In this document: positions 1 through 5,292 of the stretch, one piece after another
Layout of the letters: each line of letters begins with the position of its first letter
How positions within the stretch are numbered: position 1 is the first letter of the stretch
Assembly (NCBI GenBank): GCA_017963875.1
Contig: JAGCTA010000306.1
Coordinates: forward strand, 1 to 5,292
DNA length: 5,292 bases
Source of the DNA: Victivallales bacterium
Lineage (GTDB): Bacteria; Verrucomicrobiota; Lentisphaeria; Oligosphaerales; Oligosphaeraceae
Reading direction: 5' to 3'
Program-made: the position numbers and the translations under genes
The notes under the pieces: generated by a model
Told to the model about the DNA's origin: nothing
The model's input: the letters and a program-made list of their open reading frames with translations, nothing else
The model's database searches: none

Positions 1-1
1 A

Positions 2-439
2 TTGTCCTCTCTGGTTTCAACATACGGAGTCAATATGATCGTCACCTCACACCTCCATTGGTTTCTACAAGGGAATTTCGCAGGAGTTCCTATCTTTCAT
101 ACACCATCTGGAGGGCAACGCGTCAGAGATCCCGACAATCAACATATTGGATTCGTTTTGATGTCCTTTGAGGCAGATGGGCAAATCTTACTGGAAAGAG
201 TTAATGTGACCGCTGAAAGAGGGAGAAACCTGATGACTTTCTTCCTGCATATTGCATCCTGTTTCTCAATTTACCTCGTGTGTAGTTCCTTGACATTTAT
301 TGTTGGATTAAGTGGCCTGGCCATTCAGTTTTTCTCGCACAGAAAGAACAGGATGCGGCTTCAATTTCCTGATATGGCAAACACCCTTCTGGAATCACCA
401 ACAATCATCAGAAACAGCAATCAATTGACTGGCGACTGA
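2..439 (+). CDS. Metallophosphoesterase, membrane-anchored C-terminal part (5' truncated)
   Basis: This is the 3' end of a gene that begins before the window; the frame is open from the first bases and stops at TGA 437-439. The visible 145 residues start with a beta strand followed by S16-H17-L18-H19, matching the C-terminal G-H-x-H metal-binding motif of calcineurin-like phosphoesterases, with Ser in place of the usual Gly. It is followed by a GVPIFHTPSGGQ stretch and a further strand pattern (GFVLMSFEADGQILLERV), the usual way this fold closes. Residues ~77-111 are strongly hydrophobic (one long or two short membrane helices), then a basic tail (SHRKNR). The catalytic Asp/Asn/His residues of the N-terminal half lie outside the window, so substrate and activity cannot be judged. 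The TTG at position 2 should not be read as a start. It is probably an envelope-tethered hydrolase; family call moderately sure. Confidence 0.7.
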   Translation: MSSLVSTYGVNMIVTSHLHWFLQGNFAGVPIFHTPSGGQRVRDPDNQHIGFVLMSFEADGQILLERVNVTAERGRNLMTFFLHIASCFSIYLVCSSLTFIVGLSGLAIQFFSHRKNRMRLQFPDMANTLLESPTIIRNSNQLTGD

Positions 440-495
440 ATACTCCAAAACCTAGAATGCACGGGTTGATAATGTTTGTTTCCTGTTTTCAATCA

Positions 496-520
496 TTTGT
501 CATGTTATATTATTGACAAA
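496..520. promoter_or_regulatory. Candidate operator: 7-bp inverted repeat upstream of the response regulator
   Basis: TTTGTCA (496-502) and TGACAAA (514-520) form a perfect 7-bp dyad with an 11-base spacer, 30 bases upstream of the response-regulator start. The spacer holds the candidate -10 element, so a protein on this dyad would directly affect transcription. The half-site TGACAA/TTGTCA resembles the half-sites of the copper-responsive CusR/CopR box, but the arms here are arranged in the opposite (everted) order with a longer spacer. Autoregulation by the adjacent regulator is inferred, not shown. Confidence 0.5.
503..511 (+). promoter_or_regulatory. Candidate extended -10 promoter for the two-component operon
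   Basis: TG-T-TATATT (TG at 503-504, hexamer 506-511) matches an extended -10 element, with 5 of 6 bases of TATAAT. No good -35 box lies 16-18 bases upstream (only T-rich sequence around 483-488), which fits the extended -10 class. Transcription would start near 518, giving a ~32-base leader. The TTGACA at 513-518 looks like a -35 box but has no -10 at the right distance, so it is better read as the operator arm. Confidence 0.35.
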
Positions 521-549
521 AACTATATTCTTATGAAAGGGAAGATGAA

Positions 550-1224
550 ATGAAGGTACTGATAGTCGAAGATGACGCCAGCACAGCCGAATTCATTCAG
601 AAGGGATTCAAGCAAGCAGGATATACGGTGACAAATGCCTACTCTGGACCAGAAGGTCTTTTCAAAGTCAGAAACGAAGGATATGATCTAGCGATCATTG
701 ATGTCATGCTCCCAGGCATGAGCGGATTTGATGTGATAAAAACATTACGCCAAGAACATATTATGTTGCCTATCATTATCCTAAGTGCACGGGCAGAAGA
801 GGAGAACAAAATCAAGGGGCTTGAATGCGGCGCAGACGATTACCAGACAAAACCTTTTTCCCTTACAGAACTCCTTGCACGAGCAAATGCGCAAATACGC
901 CGCGCATCAGCAGTTTCTGAACCCGTTGAACTTCAAATCGCCGATTTAAAGATTGACCTTGTCACGCGCAAGGTCTTTCGCGGAGACACTCGAATTATTC
1001 TTCAACCTCTTGAATTCCAATTACTTGAATTTCTCATGCGCAACAAGGGAAGAGTCGTGTCAAGAACGACAATCATGGAGCATGTCTGGGAATACAACTT
1101 TGACCCACATACCAATGTGGTTGATTCCAGAATCTGCCATTTGCGTGACAAAATTGATAAGAACTATGAGCCAAAACTACTGAAAACTATTCGGGGCTTT
1201 GGCTACGTGCTGGAAGAATCCTGA
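550..1224 (+). CDS. OmpR/PhoB-family DNA-binding response regulator
   Basis: 224 residues, the normal length for this family. The receiver domain (~1-118) shows the acidic pocket E7-D8-D9, phosphoacceptor D51 in IIDVMLPGMSG, the switch Ser S79 in ILSAR, and K101 in YQTKPF; all required residues are present. The C-terminal winged-helix domain (~127-222) has the recognition-helix pattern NVVDSRICHLRDKID and the wing signature TIRGFGYVLEE. It is a cytoplasmic transcription factor activated by phosphotransfer from the kinase encoded one base downstream. The ATG at 550 is preceded by AAAGGGAAG (536-544), a good Shine-Dalgarno site; the ATG at 545 is out of frame and stops at once. Overall style is closest to the CusR/CopR heavy-metal branch of the family, but targets cannot be deduced. 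The candidate dyad at 496-520 suggests autoregulation. Confidence 0.95.
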   Translation: MKVLIVEDDASTAEFIQKGFKQAGYTVTNAYSGPEGLFKVRNEGYDLAIIDVMLPGMSGFDVIKTLRQEHIMLPIIILSARAEEENKIKGLECGADDYQTKPFSLTELLARANAQIRRASAVSEPVELQIADLKIDLVTRKVFRGDTRIILQPLEFQLLEFLMRNKGRVVSRTTIMEHVWEYNFDPHTNVVDSRICHLRDKIDKNYEPKLLKTIRGFGYVLEES

Positions 1225-1225
1225 A

Positions 1226-2836
1226 ATGAATTCATGGCGAGGAACACTTAAATTCCGTCTGACGAAATATTACGTCGGCGTTTTCGCCGTGCTATGGTTG
1301 GGAAGCGCATTGCTGGTCTATCACTCGCAACGCGGGTTTCAATGGAAGGGCGCGGAAAATACGTTGTTTAATTTGGTGAATGAATGTCAGTTTGAATATA
1401 TATGCCAGACGGAAAGTCCTGTCGATAGCAGTGCATGGAATCTTAAGGAACTGCCAAAGGCCTGTTTGGACAAAATCAAGGAAGACATTCCCAATTTCAT
1501 CCCCTATTCTGCATATTGCGTTGAGGATATGAAACGTTTCATACTCGCTGGAGCAAGTAACGGGAAACCGATTATGGCCGTTTTTGACAATGCGGACAAA
1601 AGAATCGTCTCCATTGACTTTTGTGTTGATCACGGAAACATGGAATATCTCCACAAAGAATTCAATGAAGAACCATACGGCCAATGGGAAAACTCCATTT
1701 TGCTCATGGTCGCCAGTCAAGATGGCAATGTTCTGGCAAAGTCGGCTTTCAATAGCAGATTTATCCCTTCTCTCCTATCGGCCCTGGGAAATAATGTTGC
1801 CATGAATACCTTCCAGAACATCCATTTGGATGATACAACGCTTCTTGTTACCACTTCTGAACTCTATGACGGTAATTTGCTCATTGTTGCTCAAAACATG
1901 GGACGCATTGAATCCAATCTCAGGCACCTGATGGCAATTTTCGGATTTTCCATGATTCTGTTTGTCAGCATTGGCATTGCATTAACCATACTGCTCGCCC
2001 AGAAAGTATCTTCTGGCCTGACAAAAATCGGACAGGCGGCCTCTGAAATCGCTCAAGGGAACTATGAAAAAAGAGTGGAATACAAAGGAGAAGGGAAAGA
2101 AATCGATTCGCTGATTCACGCTTTCAATCACATGGTTGACAATACAGAGAAAATGCTGAAAGGACTGGAAAACGTTACCGATGACATCGCTCATGACTTA
2201 AAAACACCACTTACCAGAATGCAGGCGCAGGCAGAACTGGAAATGGCAAACCAGTCAAATGTCGATTTCGCAGCATCCATCGCAGAGAATTGTGACGAAA
2301 TGTTGTCAATCATCAATACGATGCTTGAGATTTCAAGGATTGAAAAGCACATGGGGCATGTCATCCGTTCCTCTATTAATTTCAGTGCTTTGCTAAATAA
2401 ACTGCATGAAGCATTTATGACTCTTGCCGAAGACCAGAATGTCCGCTTCAATGTCGTCATGCCTCAACAGGATATTTTCATAGAAGGTAATGAACGTCAA
2501 CTTGAGCAAATGACTGCCAATCTAATTGATAATGCCATCAAGTACACGCACGACGGAGGAAGCGTCACGATTCTTTTGAAACAACAGCAGGACAATAGCG
2601 TTTGTCTTGTAATCTCCGACACAGGAGTGGGCATCGCACCTGATGACATCCCGAAGATTTTCGACAGATTCTTCCGCGCAGATACCAGTCGTTCAACATC
2701 AGGCAACGGTCTTGGGTTGAGCATGGTAAAAGCCGTTGTGGAGTCCATGGGAGGCTCCATCTCCGTGGAAAGCGAAAGAAACAAAGGAACACAATTCACC
2801 GTCATCCTCCCGACCGCAGGTATGGATTCACAATGA
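1226..2836 (+). CDS. Membrane sensor histidine kinase with cysteine-containing extracytoplasmic sensor domain
   Basis: 536 residues from ATG 1226, chosen because it sits one base after the regulator's stop with GGAAG at 1212-1216, nine bases upstream; an in-frame TTG at 1199 inside the regulator is less likely. Order: TM1 ~15-33, extracytoplasmic region ~34-234, TM2 ~235-258, HAMP ~259-312, HisKA with H-box DDIAHDLKTPL (H323 phosphorylated), then the ATPase domain with N-box N432-N436 (NLIDNAIKY), G1 D465-TGVGI, F-box around F479-F483 and G2 GNGLGL (493-498). All catalytic motifs are intact. The cytoplasmic half resembles heavy-metal sensor kinases of the CusS type. The sensor region holds five cysteines (C54, C60, C80, C98, C133) and I do not recognise its family. 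Translation is probably coupled to the regulator, its likely phosphotransfer partner. The signal sensed is unknown. Confidence 0.95.
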   Translation: MNSWRGTLKFRLTKYYVGVFAVLWLGSALLVYHSQRGFQWKGAENTLFNLVNECQFEYICQTESPVDSSAWNLKELPKACLDKIKEDIPNFIPYSAYCVEDMKRFILAGASNGKPIMAVFDNADKRIVSIDFCVDHGNMEYLHKEFNEEPYGQWENSILLMVASQDGNVLAKSAFNSRFIPSLLSALGNNVAMNTFQNIHLDDTTLLVTTSELYDGNLLIVAQNMGRIESNLRHLMAIFGFSMILFVSIGIALTILLAQKVSSGLTKIGQAASEIAQGNYEKRVEYKGEGKEIDSLIHAFNHMVDNTEKMLKGLENVTDDIAHDLKTPLTRMQAQAELEMANQSNVDFAASIAENCDEMLSIINTMLEISRIEKHMGHVIRSSINFSALLNKLHEAFMTLAEDQNVRFNVVMPQQDIFIEGNERQLEQMTANLIDNAIKYTHDGGSVTILLKQQQDNSVCLVISDTGVGIAPDDIPKIFDRFFRADTSRSTSGNGLGLSMVKAVVESMGGSISVESERNKGTQFTVILPTAGMDSQ

Positions 2837-2879
2837 CTTCTTTCCAAATACCGCAATGCTACGGTACAATGAAAAGAAG
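2837..2879 (+). other. Imperfect nested hairpin just after the kinase gene
   Basis: CTTCTTT (2837-2843) can pair with AAAGAAG (2873-2879), and inside it TACCG (2849-2853) pairs with CGGTA (2862-2866), leaving internal loops of 5-6 bases. It starts directly after the kinase stop codon. There is no T-tract behind it, so it is a poor intrinsic terminator; it might act as a weak attenuator or 3' stabiliser, or be chance. Confidence 0.25.
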
Positions 2880-2900
2880 ATATAAAAACTACCAGTCAAG

Positions 2901-2928
2901 TTGATTTCCGTTATATTTCTGATAAATT
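2901..2928 (+). promoter_or_regulatory. Possible promoter upstream of tatA
   Basis: TTGATT (2901-2906) and TGA-TAAATT (TG at 2920-2921, hexamer 2923-2928) are separated by 16 bases. Each hexamer matches 4 of 6 consensus bases and the TG adds an extended -10 feature. It would give a leader of about 55 bases before tatA and allow expression independent of the two-component operon. The region is AT-rich, so chance matches are likely. Confidence 0.3.
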
Positions 2929-2990
2929 GATATCTGTGAAAAACTGAAAGGCTGCCATACGGACAGCAATAACCCCAACGAGGTGCAAAC

Positions 2991-3230
2991 ATGTCACTTG
3001 GCTTTACAGAAATCATCCTTATCGTGTTATTTATACTGATTGTATTCGGAGCGAAACGCATTCCTGAACTTGCCAGGGCATTGGGACGTGCCTCCTACGA
3101 GTTCAAGAAAGCCAAAACTCAATTGACGGAGGAAAGCAAGGAACTTGTGGACGCCGCAGAGAAGGCCGCAGAAAAGGAAGATTCCCCAAAGACTGCCGAA
3201 AACGCAAAGCCAAAGGAAGAACAATCCTGA
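2991..3230 (+). CDS. tatA: Sec-independent protein translocase subunit TatA
   Basis: 79 residues, within the usual TatA range. The N-terminus is a short membrane helix (~5-21) with a polar residue E7 near its start, then the FG hinge (F19-G20) and the amphipathic helix with the family pattern FGxxxxPELxxxLG (F19 to G32). The tail from ~45 is charged and Lys/Glu/Ala rich, as expected. TatA polymerises at TatC-bound substrate to let folded proteins cross the cytoplasmic membrane. GAGGTG at 2980-2985 is a good ribosome-binding site five bases before ATG 2991. No tatB is visible nearby, so this protein probably performs both TatA and TatB roles, as in minimal TatAC systems; a separate TatB elsewhere cannot be excluded. 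It lies 187 bases upstream of tatC, an unusually wide gap filled by palindromes. Confidence 0.95.
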   Translation: MSLGFTEIILIVLFILIVFGAKRIPELARALGRASYEFKKAKTQLTEESKELVDAAEKAAEKEDSPKTAENAKPKEEQS

Positions 3231-3288
3231 AACGCTTTATTCCGTATGAGAGGCGGTAATTGCAACAAAACCATGGTAGCAGATCAAA

Positions 3289-3397
3289 GACCCCGAAGGG
3301 GTCAAATATCAGAAACCCCAGGTTGAGCGAAGCGAAACCTGGGGGAAACCGAACCCAAAGGATTCCGACCTCGAAGAGGTCGAACCTACCCTTGGGG
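3289..3397. repeat. Cluster of three GAA-triloop palindromes (REP/MITE-like) between tatA and tatC
   Basis: Three palindromes follow one another. The first is GACCCC-GAA-GGGGTC (3289-3303). The second pairs CCCCAGGTT (3316-3324) with AACCTGGGG (3336-3344) and has an inner GC-GAA-GC tip (3327-3333). The third is CGACCTC-GAA-GAGGTCG (3366-3382), flanked by outer arms CCCAA (3354-3358) and TTGGG (3392-3396). All three share the GAA apical triloop, and the first and third cores differ only by a C/T (G/A) pair that keeps the pairing. Such arrays are typical of REP-like elements mobilised by REP-associated tyrosine transposases, or of small MITEs. No T-tract follows, so terminator function is unlikely; at RNA level they may protect or tune the tatA-tatC transcript. 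Copies elsewhere in the genome are expected but cannot be seen here. Confidence 0.75.
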
Positions 3398-3417
3398 AAC
3401 AGAGCGTCCTGAAAACG

Positions 3418-4140
3418 ATGGAAAAAGAGGAAACATTGGTTTCACATCTTGAAGCGTTGCGCAAGGCTCTTTTGAGAATTATTGCAATCACTGCAATTAT
3501 ATATCCCTTGGGATATGTTCTGTGTCCTTTAGTCATTGAATTTCTGATAAAGTGGTCCTGCCCGCCTGAAATGGGTGGCCTGCACTACTTTGCTCCAATG
3601 GAGGTTTTATTCGTCAAACTGAAACTAGCACTAGTGCTCGCATTGGTTATCGCTTATCCGTGGAACATATTGCAGATTTGGGAGTTCATATTACCTGCCC
3701 TCTACAAGAATGAACGCAGGGCTTTGGGCTGGTGGTTGTTTTCATCTTCAATCCTGTTTGTGACTGGCGTCGCCTTCTGCGTTGCCTTCATACTGCCGTT
3801 GTTGATGAGTTTTTCCAGTGATTTTGCTTCAGTTGAACTGAAGCCCATCATTGGTCTGTCGGGCTTTCTCAATCTCTCAGGCTGGCTGATGCTGGCATTC
3901 GGCCTGATGTTCCAAGTGCCGATTCTGGTACTTCTGGCAGTCAGATTCGGTGCCGTATCTCATGAATCGCTACGAATGAAACGTCCATACGTAATGGTTT
4001 TCATACTGTTTGCCGCCGCATTGCTCACACCGCCTGACGTTGTGAGTCAGGTTATGTTGGCTGTGCCTACGTGGCTTCTTTTTGAACTTGGCCTTTTAAT
4101 CTCAAAACGAATGGAGAAAAAACAAGATGAACAGACGTGA
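3418..4140 (+). CDS. tatC: Sec-independent protein translocase subunit TatC
   Basis: 240 residues, standard TatC length, with six membrane segments (roughly 18-44, 62-92, 107-130, 150-175, 191-206, 208-228). The N-terminus has the SHLEALRK signature (S9-K16), part of the twin-arginine recognition surface; FAPMEVLF (58-65) follows in the first periplasmic loop/TM2, then IWEFILPALYKNERR (87-101) and TPPDVVSQ (204-211). TatC is the receptor for Tat signal peptides and the core of the translocase. At the position of E. coli Glu170 it has Gln (F165-Q166-V167-P168), a substitution also known in the family. ATG 3418 begins at the expected place relative to the family, but no convincing Shine-Dalgarno site lies just upstream; the palindrome cluster ends about 20 bases before it. 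Its last 14 bases overlap the reductase gene, so the two are translated together. Confidence 0.95.
   Translation: MEKEETLVSHLEALRKALLRIIAITAIIYPLGYVLCPLVIEFLIKWSCPPEMGGLHYFAPMEVLFVKLKLALVLALVIAYPWNILQIWEFILPALYKNERRALGWWLFSSSILFVTGVAFCVAFILPLLMSFSSDFASVELKPIIGLSGFLNLSGWLMLAFGLMFQVPILVLLAVRFGAVSHESLRMKRPYVMVFILFAAALLTPPDVVSQVMLAVPTWLLFELGLLISKRMEKKQDEQT
3826..3844. repeat. Near-perfect 19-bp palindrome inside tatC
   Basis: GCTTCAGTT and AACTGAAGC are perfect 9-bp complementary arms around a single central G. It encodes an extracytoplasmic loop of TatC (ASVELK), so coding constraint may explain it. As RNA it would be an 8-bp stem with a TGA triloop. No function is assigned. Confidence 0.4.
4113..4118 (+). 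promoter_or_regulatory. Ribosome-binding site of the reductase inside tatC
   Basis: GGAGAA within the end of tatC lies eight bases before ATG 4127. It decides the start of the overlapping reductase gene, whose first residues then give a complete twin-arginine signal peptide. Confidence 0.7.
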
Positions 4141-5292
4141 CTTCCTAAAAAGCCTTTGCATCCTGGCATCTCTCGCTCCCGTTTCGCAAATCGCCGCCAA
4201 AGCAGGTGCTGATGGCGATAAAAGTTCAGACAGCATCGAAGGCCTTCAAGTGACAAGACGGCCTTACAAAAATACATCACAGACTCTGCCTCTCCTCGGA
4301 TTCGGCTGCATGAGATTACCTAGAATCTCGTCGGACAATCCTAAAATCGATTATCCGACTGTTAAGCAAATGGTCGCCAGAGCCATGAAGGCTGGTTGCA
4401 ACTATTTTGACACCGCATATATGTACCACGGCGGAGAAAGCGAACGCTGCATGGGCGAGGCTTTGAAAGAGTATTCAAGGGATTCCTTCTACCTCACGGA
4501 CAAAATGCCTGTCTGGTATGCAAAAAGCGCAGAGGACATTGAACGCATCTTTCAGGAACAGTTGAAACGCTGCCAGGTGGATTATTTCGATTTCTATCTG
4601 ATTCATTCGCTCAACGCCGCGAACTGGAAGCAAGCACAGAATTTCAAGACATACGAGTTTCTCTCACGCATGAAGGCCGAAGGCAAAATCCGCCGTCTGG
4701 GCTTTTCCTTCCATGACACGCCCGAAGTGTTCAAGGAAATCATCACCAGCCGCCAATGGGATTTCGCACAAATCCAACTGAACTATCTTGACTGGGAACT
4801 GTATCGCTCCAAGGAACAATATGAAATCGCAACAGAGGCTGGCGTTCCGCTAGTCATCATGGAACCACTTCGCGGAGGCGCATTGGCGTCCCTCTCCCCC
4901 GACGCGACGGAAATTCTCAAGCAGGCCGCACCTGAATACAGTGTTGCCTCATGGGCATTCAGATATGTTGCAAGTCTGCCAAACGTGCTCTGTGTCCTCT
5001 CTGGCATGTCATTGCCAGAGCATCTTGAAGACAATATCAAGACTTTCTCGCCTCTGAAACCTCTGACTGACGCAGAGCGCAAGACATTGAGCCAGGCACT
5101 TCTTGCATACAGGAAGAAACTCGCAGTTCCCTGCACTGCCTGCCGCTATTGCATGCCATGTCCTTTTGGAGTCGAAATTCCGAAGATTTTCGGCTTGTAC
5201 AACCAATACAAGGTTTCTGGCAACAAGTGGCAATTCCAGAGTGCCTACAAAACCATTCCTGCTGCTTCAAGGGCAGATGCTTGTGTAAAATG
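4127..5292 (+). CDS. Tat-exported aldo/keto reductase with C-terminal 4Fe-4S region (3' truncated)
   Basis: 388 codons are visible before the window ends. The N-terminus MNRRDFLK carries the twin-arginine motif (R3-R4-D-F-L-K), a mild hydrophobic stretch (~9-24) and possible AxA cleavage sites near A26 or A28, so the mature enzyme should act outside the cytoplasmic membrane. The barrel (~50-320) keeps the aldo/keto reductase tetrad: D95 in YFDTA, Y100, K126 in LTDKMP and H160 in YLIHS, plus the later LGFSFH and MEPLRGG strands. The tail has C336, C339, C342 and C345 followed by Pro (CxxCxxCxxCP), a ferredoxin-like cluster motif, and C386-V-K at the edge probably opens a second one. This architecture is that of COG1453 oxidoreductases; the substrate is unknown. 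It overlaps tatC by 14 bases, so the translocase and this substrate are likely co-translated. Lack of NAD(P)H outside the membrane suggests an unusual electron source or a retained cofactor. Confidence 0.92.
   Translation, partial: MNRRDFLKSLCILASLAPVSQIAAKAGADGDKSSDSIEGLQVTRRPYKNTSQTLPLLGFGCMRLPRISSDNPKIDYPTVKQMVARAMKAGCNYFDTAYMYHGGESERCMGEALKEYSRDSFYLTDKMPVWYAKSAEDIERIFQEQLKRCQVDYFDFYLIHSLNAANWKQAQNFKTYEFLSRMKAEGKIRRLGFSFHDTPEVFKEIITSRQWDFAQIQLNYLDWELYRSKEQYEIATEAGVPLVIMEPLRGGALASLSPDATEILKQAAPEYSVASWAFRYVASLPNVLCVLSGMSLPEHLEDNIKTFSPLKPLTDAERKTLSQALLAYRKKLAVPCTACRYCMPCPFGVEIPKIFGLYNQYKVSGNKWQFQSAYKTIPAASRADACVK
4999..5020. repeat. 8-bp perfect hairpin inside the reductase gene
   Basis: CTCTGGCA (4999-5006) and TGCCAGAG (5013-5020) pair perfectly with a 6-base TGTCAT loop. 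It lies in the coding sequence for the end of the barrel, just before the iron-sulfur tail. No T-tract follows and no function is assigned. Confidence 0.4.

Noticed and set aside
3..14. 12-base match TGTCCTCTCTGG at the window start and near 4993
   Set aside because: Both copies are in unrelated coding sequences, with no extension on either side; most likely coincidence.
449..467. Terminator hairpin after the metallophosphoesterase (AACC / GGTT)
   Set aside because: Only four base pairs with a long loop and no proper T-run; too weak to call.
513..518. TTGACA as a -35 box
   Set aside because: No acceptable -10 hexamer lies 16-18 bases downstream (that region is the ribosome-binding site); it is better explained as one arm of the inverted repeat.
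1199..1225. TTG start for the histidine kinase inside the regulator gene
   Set aside because: It would add nine residues with no good ribosome-binding site, while ATG 1226 has GGAAG nine bases upstream and gives a normal kinase N-terminus.
3289..3303. GACCCC-GAA-GGGGTC as an intrinsic terminator of tatA
   Set aside because: The stem is not followed by a T-tract and is one of three similar palindromes, so a repeat element explains it better.
3289..3397. CRISPR array between tatA and tatC
   Set aside because: The units are palindromes of differing sequence and length, without identical direct repeats or regular spacers.
3627..3638. 12-bp palindrome AGCACTAGTGCT in tatC
   Set aside because: Short, within codons for a Leu/Ala/Val membrane helix, and explained by coding sequence.
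4783..5270. Open reading frames on the minus strand opposite the reductase, and other overlapping frames across the window
   Set aside because: They lie over well-supported genes, show no recognisable domain, and look like shadows of the plus-strand coding sequence.

Overview
The window carries six protein-coding genes, all on the + strand: the 3' end of a membrane-anchored metallophosphoesterase (partial), an OmpR-type response regulator with its histidine kinase, a minimal twin-arginine translocase (tatA and tatC), and the first ~388 codons of a Tat-exported aldo/keto reductase with a C-terminal iron-sulfur region, cut by the window end. Base composition is moderate, Shine-Dalgarno sites are mostly recognisable, and the envelope looks Gram-negative in style. 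A Tat-exported COG1453-type Fe-S reductase suggests an anaerobic or microaerobic bacterium. The hairpin cluster between tatA and tatC reminds me of repeats in the Planctomycetes/Verrucomicrobia/Lentisphaerae group, but that is recollection only; the taxonomic guess is weak.

Layout. 1-439: C-terminus of a metallophosphoesterase (SHLH motif) ending in a hydrophobic segment and basic tail. 440-549: intergenic region with a candidate extended -10 promoter framed by a perfect 7-bp inverted repeat (TTTGTCA / TGACAAA), a likely operator. 550-2836: a translationally coupled two-component operon; the kinase has a ~200-residue extracytoplasmic sensor region with five cysteines that I cannot assign to a family. 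2837-2990: leader of tatA with a possible promoter. 2991-3230: tatA. 3231-3417: a gap holding three successive palindromes, each with a GAA apical triloop, resembling a REP/MITE-like element. 3418-4140: tatC. 4127-5292: the reductase gene, overlapping tatC by 14 bases.

How the parts fit. The strongest functional story is the tat block: the translocase is fused at the operon level to one of its own substrates. The reductase begins MNRRDFLK, a textbook Tat motif, and carries a CxxCxxCxxCP Fe-S motif, the kind of cofactor-loaded protein that must be exported folded. No tatB is visible, so TatA probably serves both roles. The two-component system lies directly upstream in the same direction. It may sense an envelope or metal/redox signal, and its candidate operator half-sites resemble those of copper-responsive CusR/CopR regulators, but a regulatory link to the tat genes is inference only.
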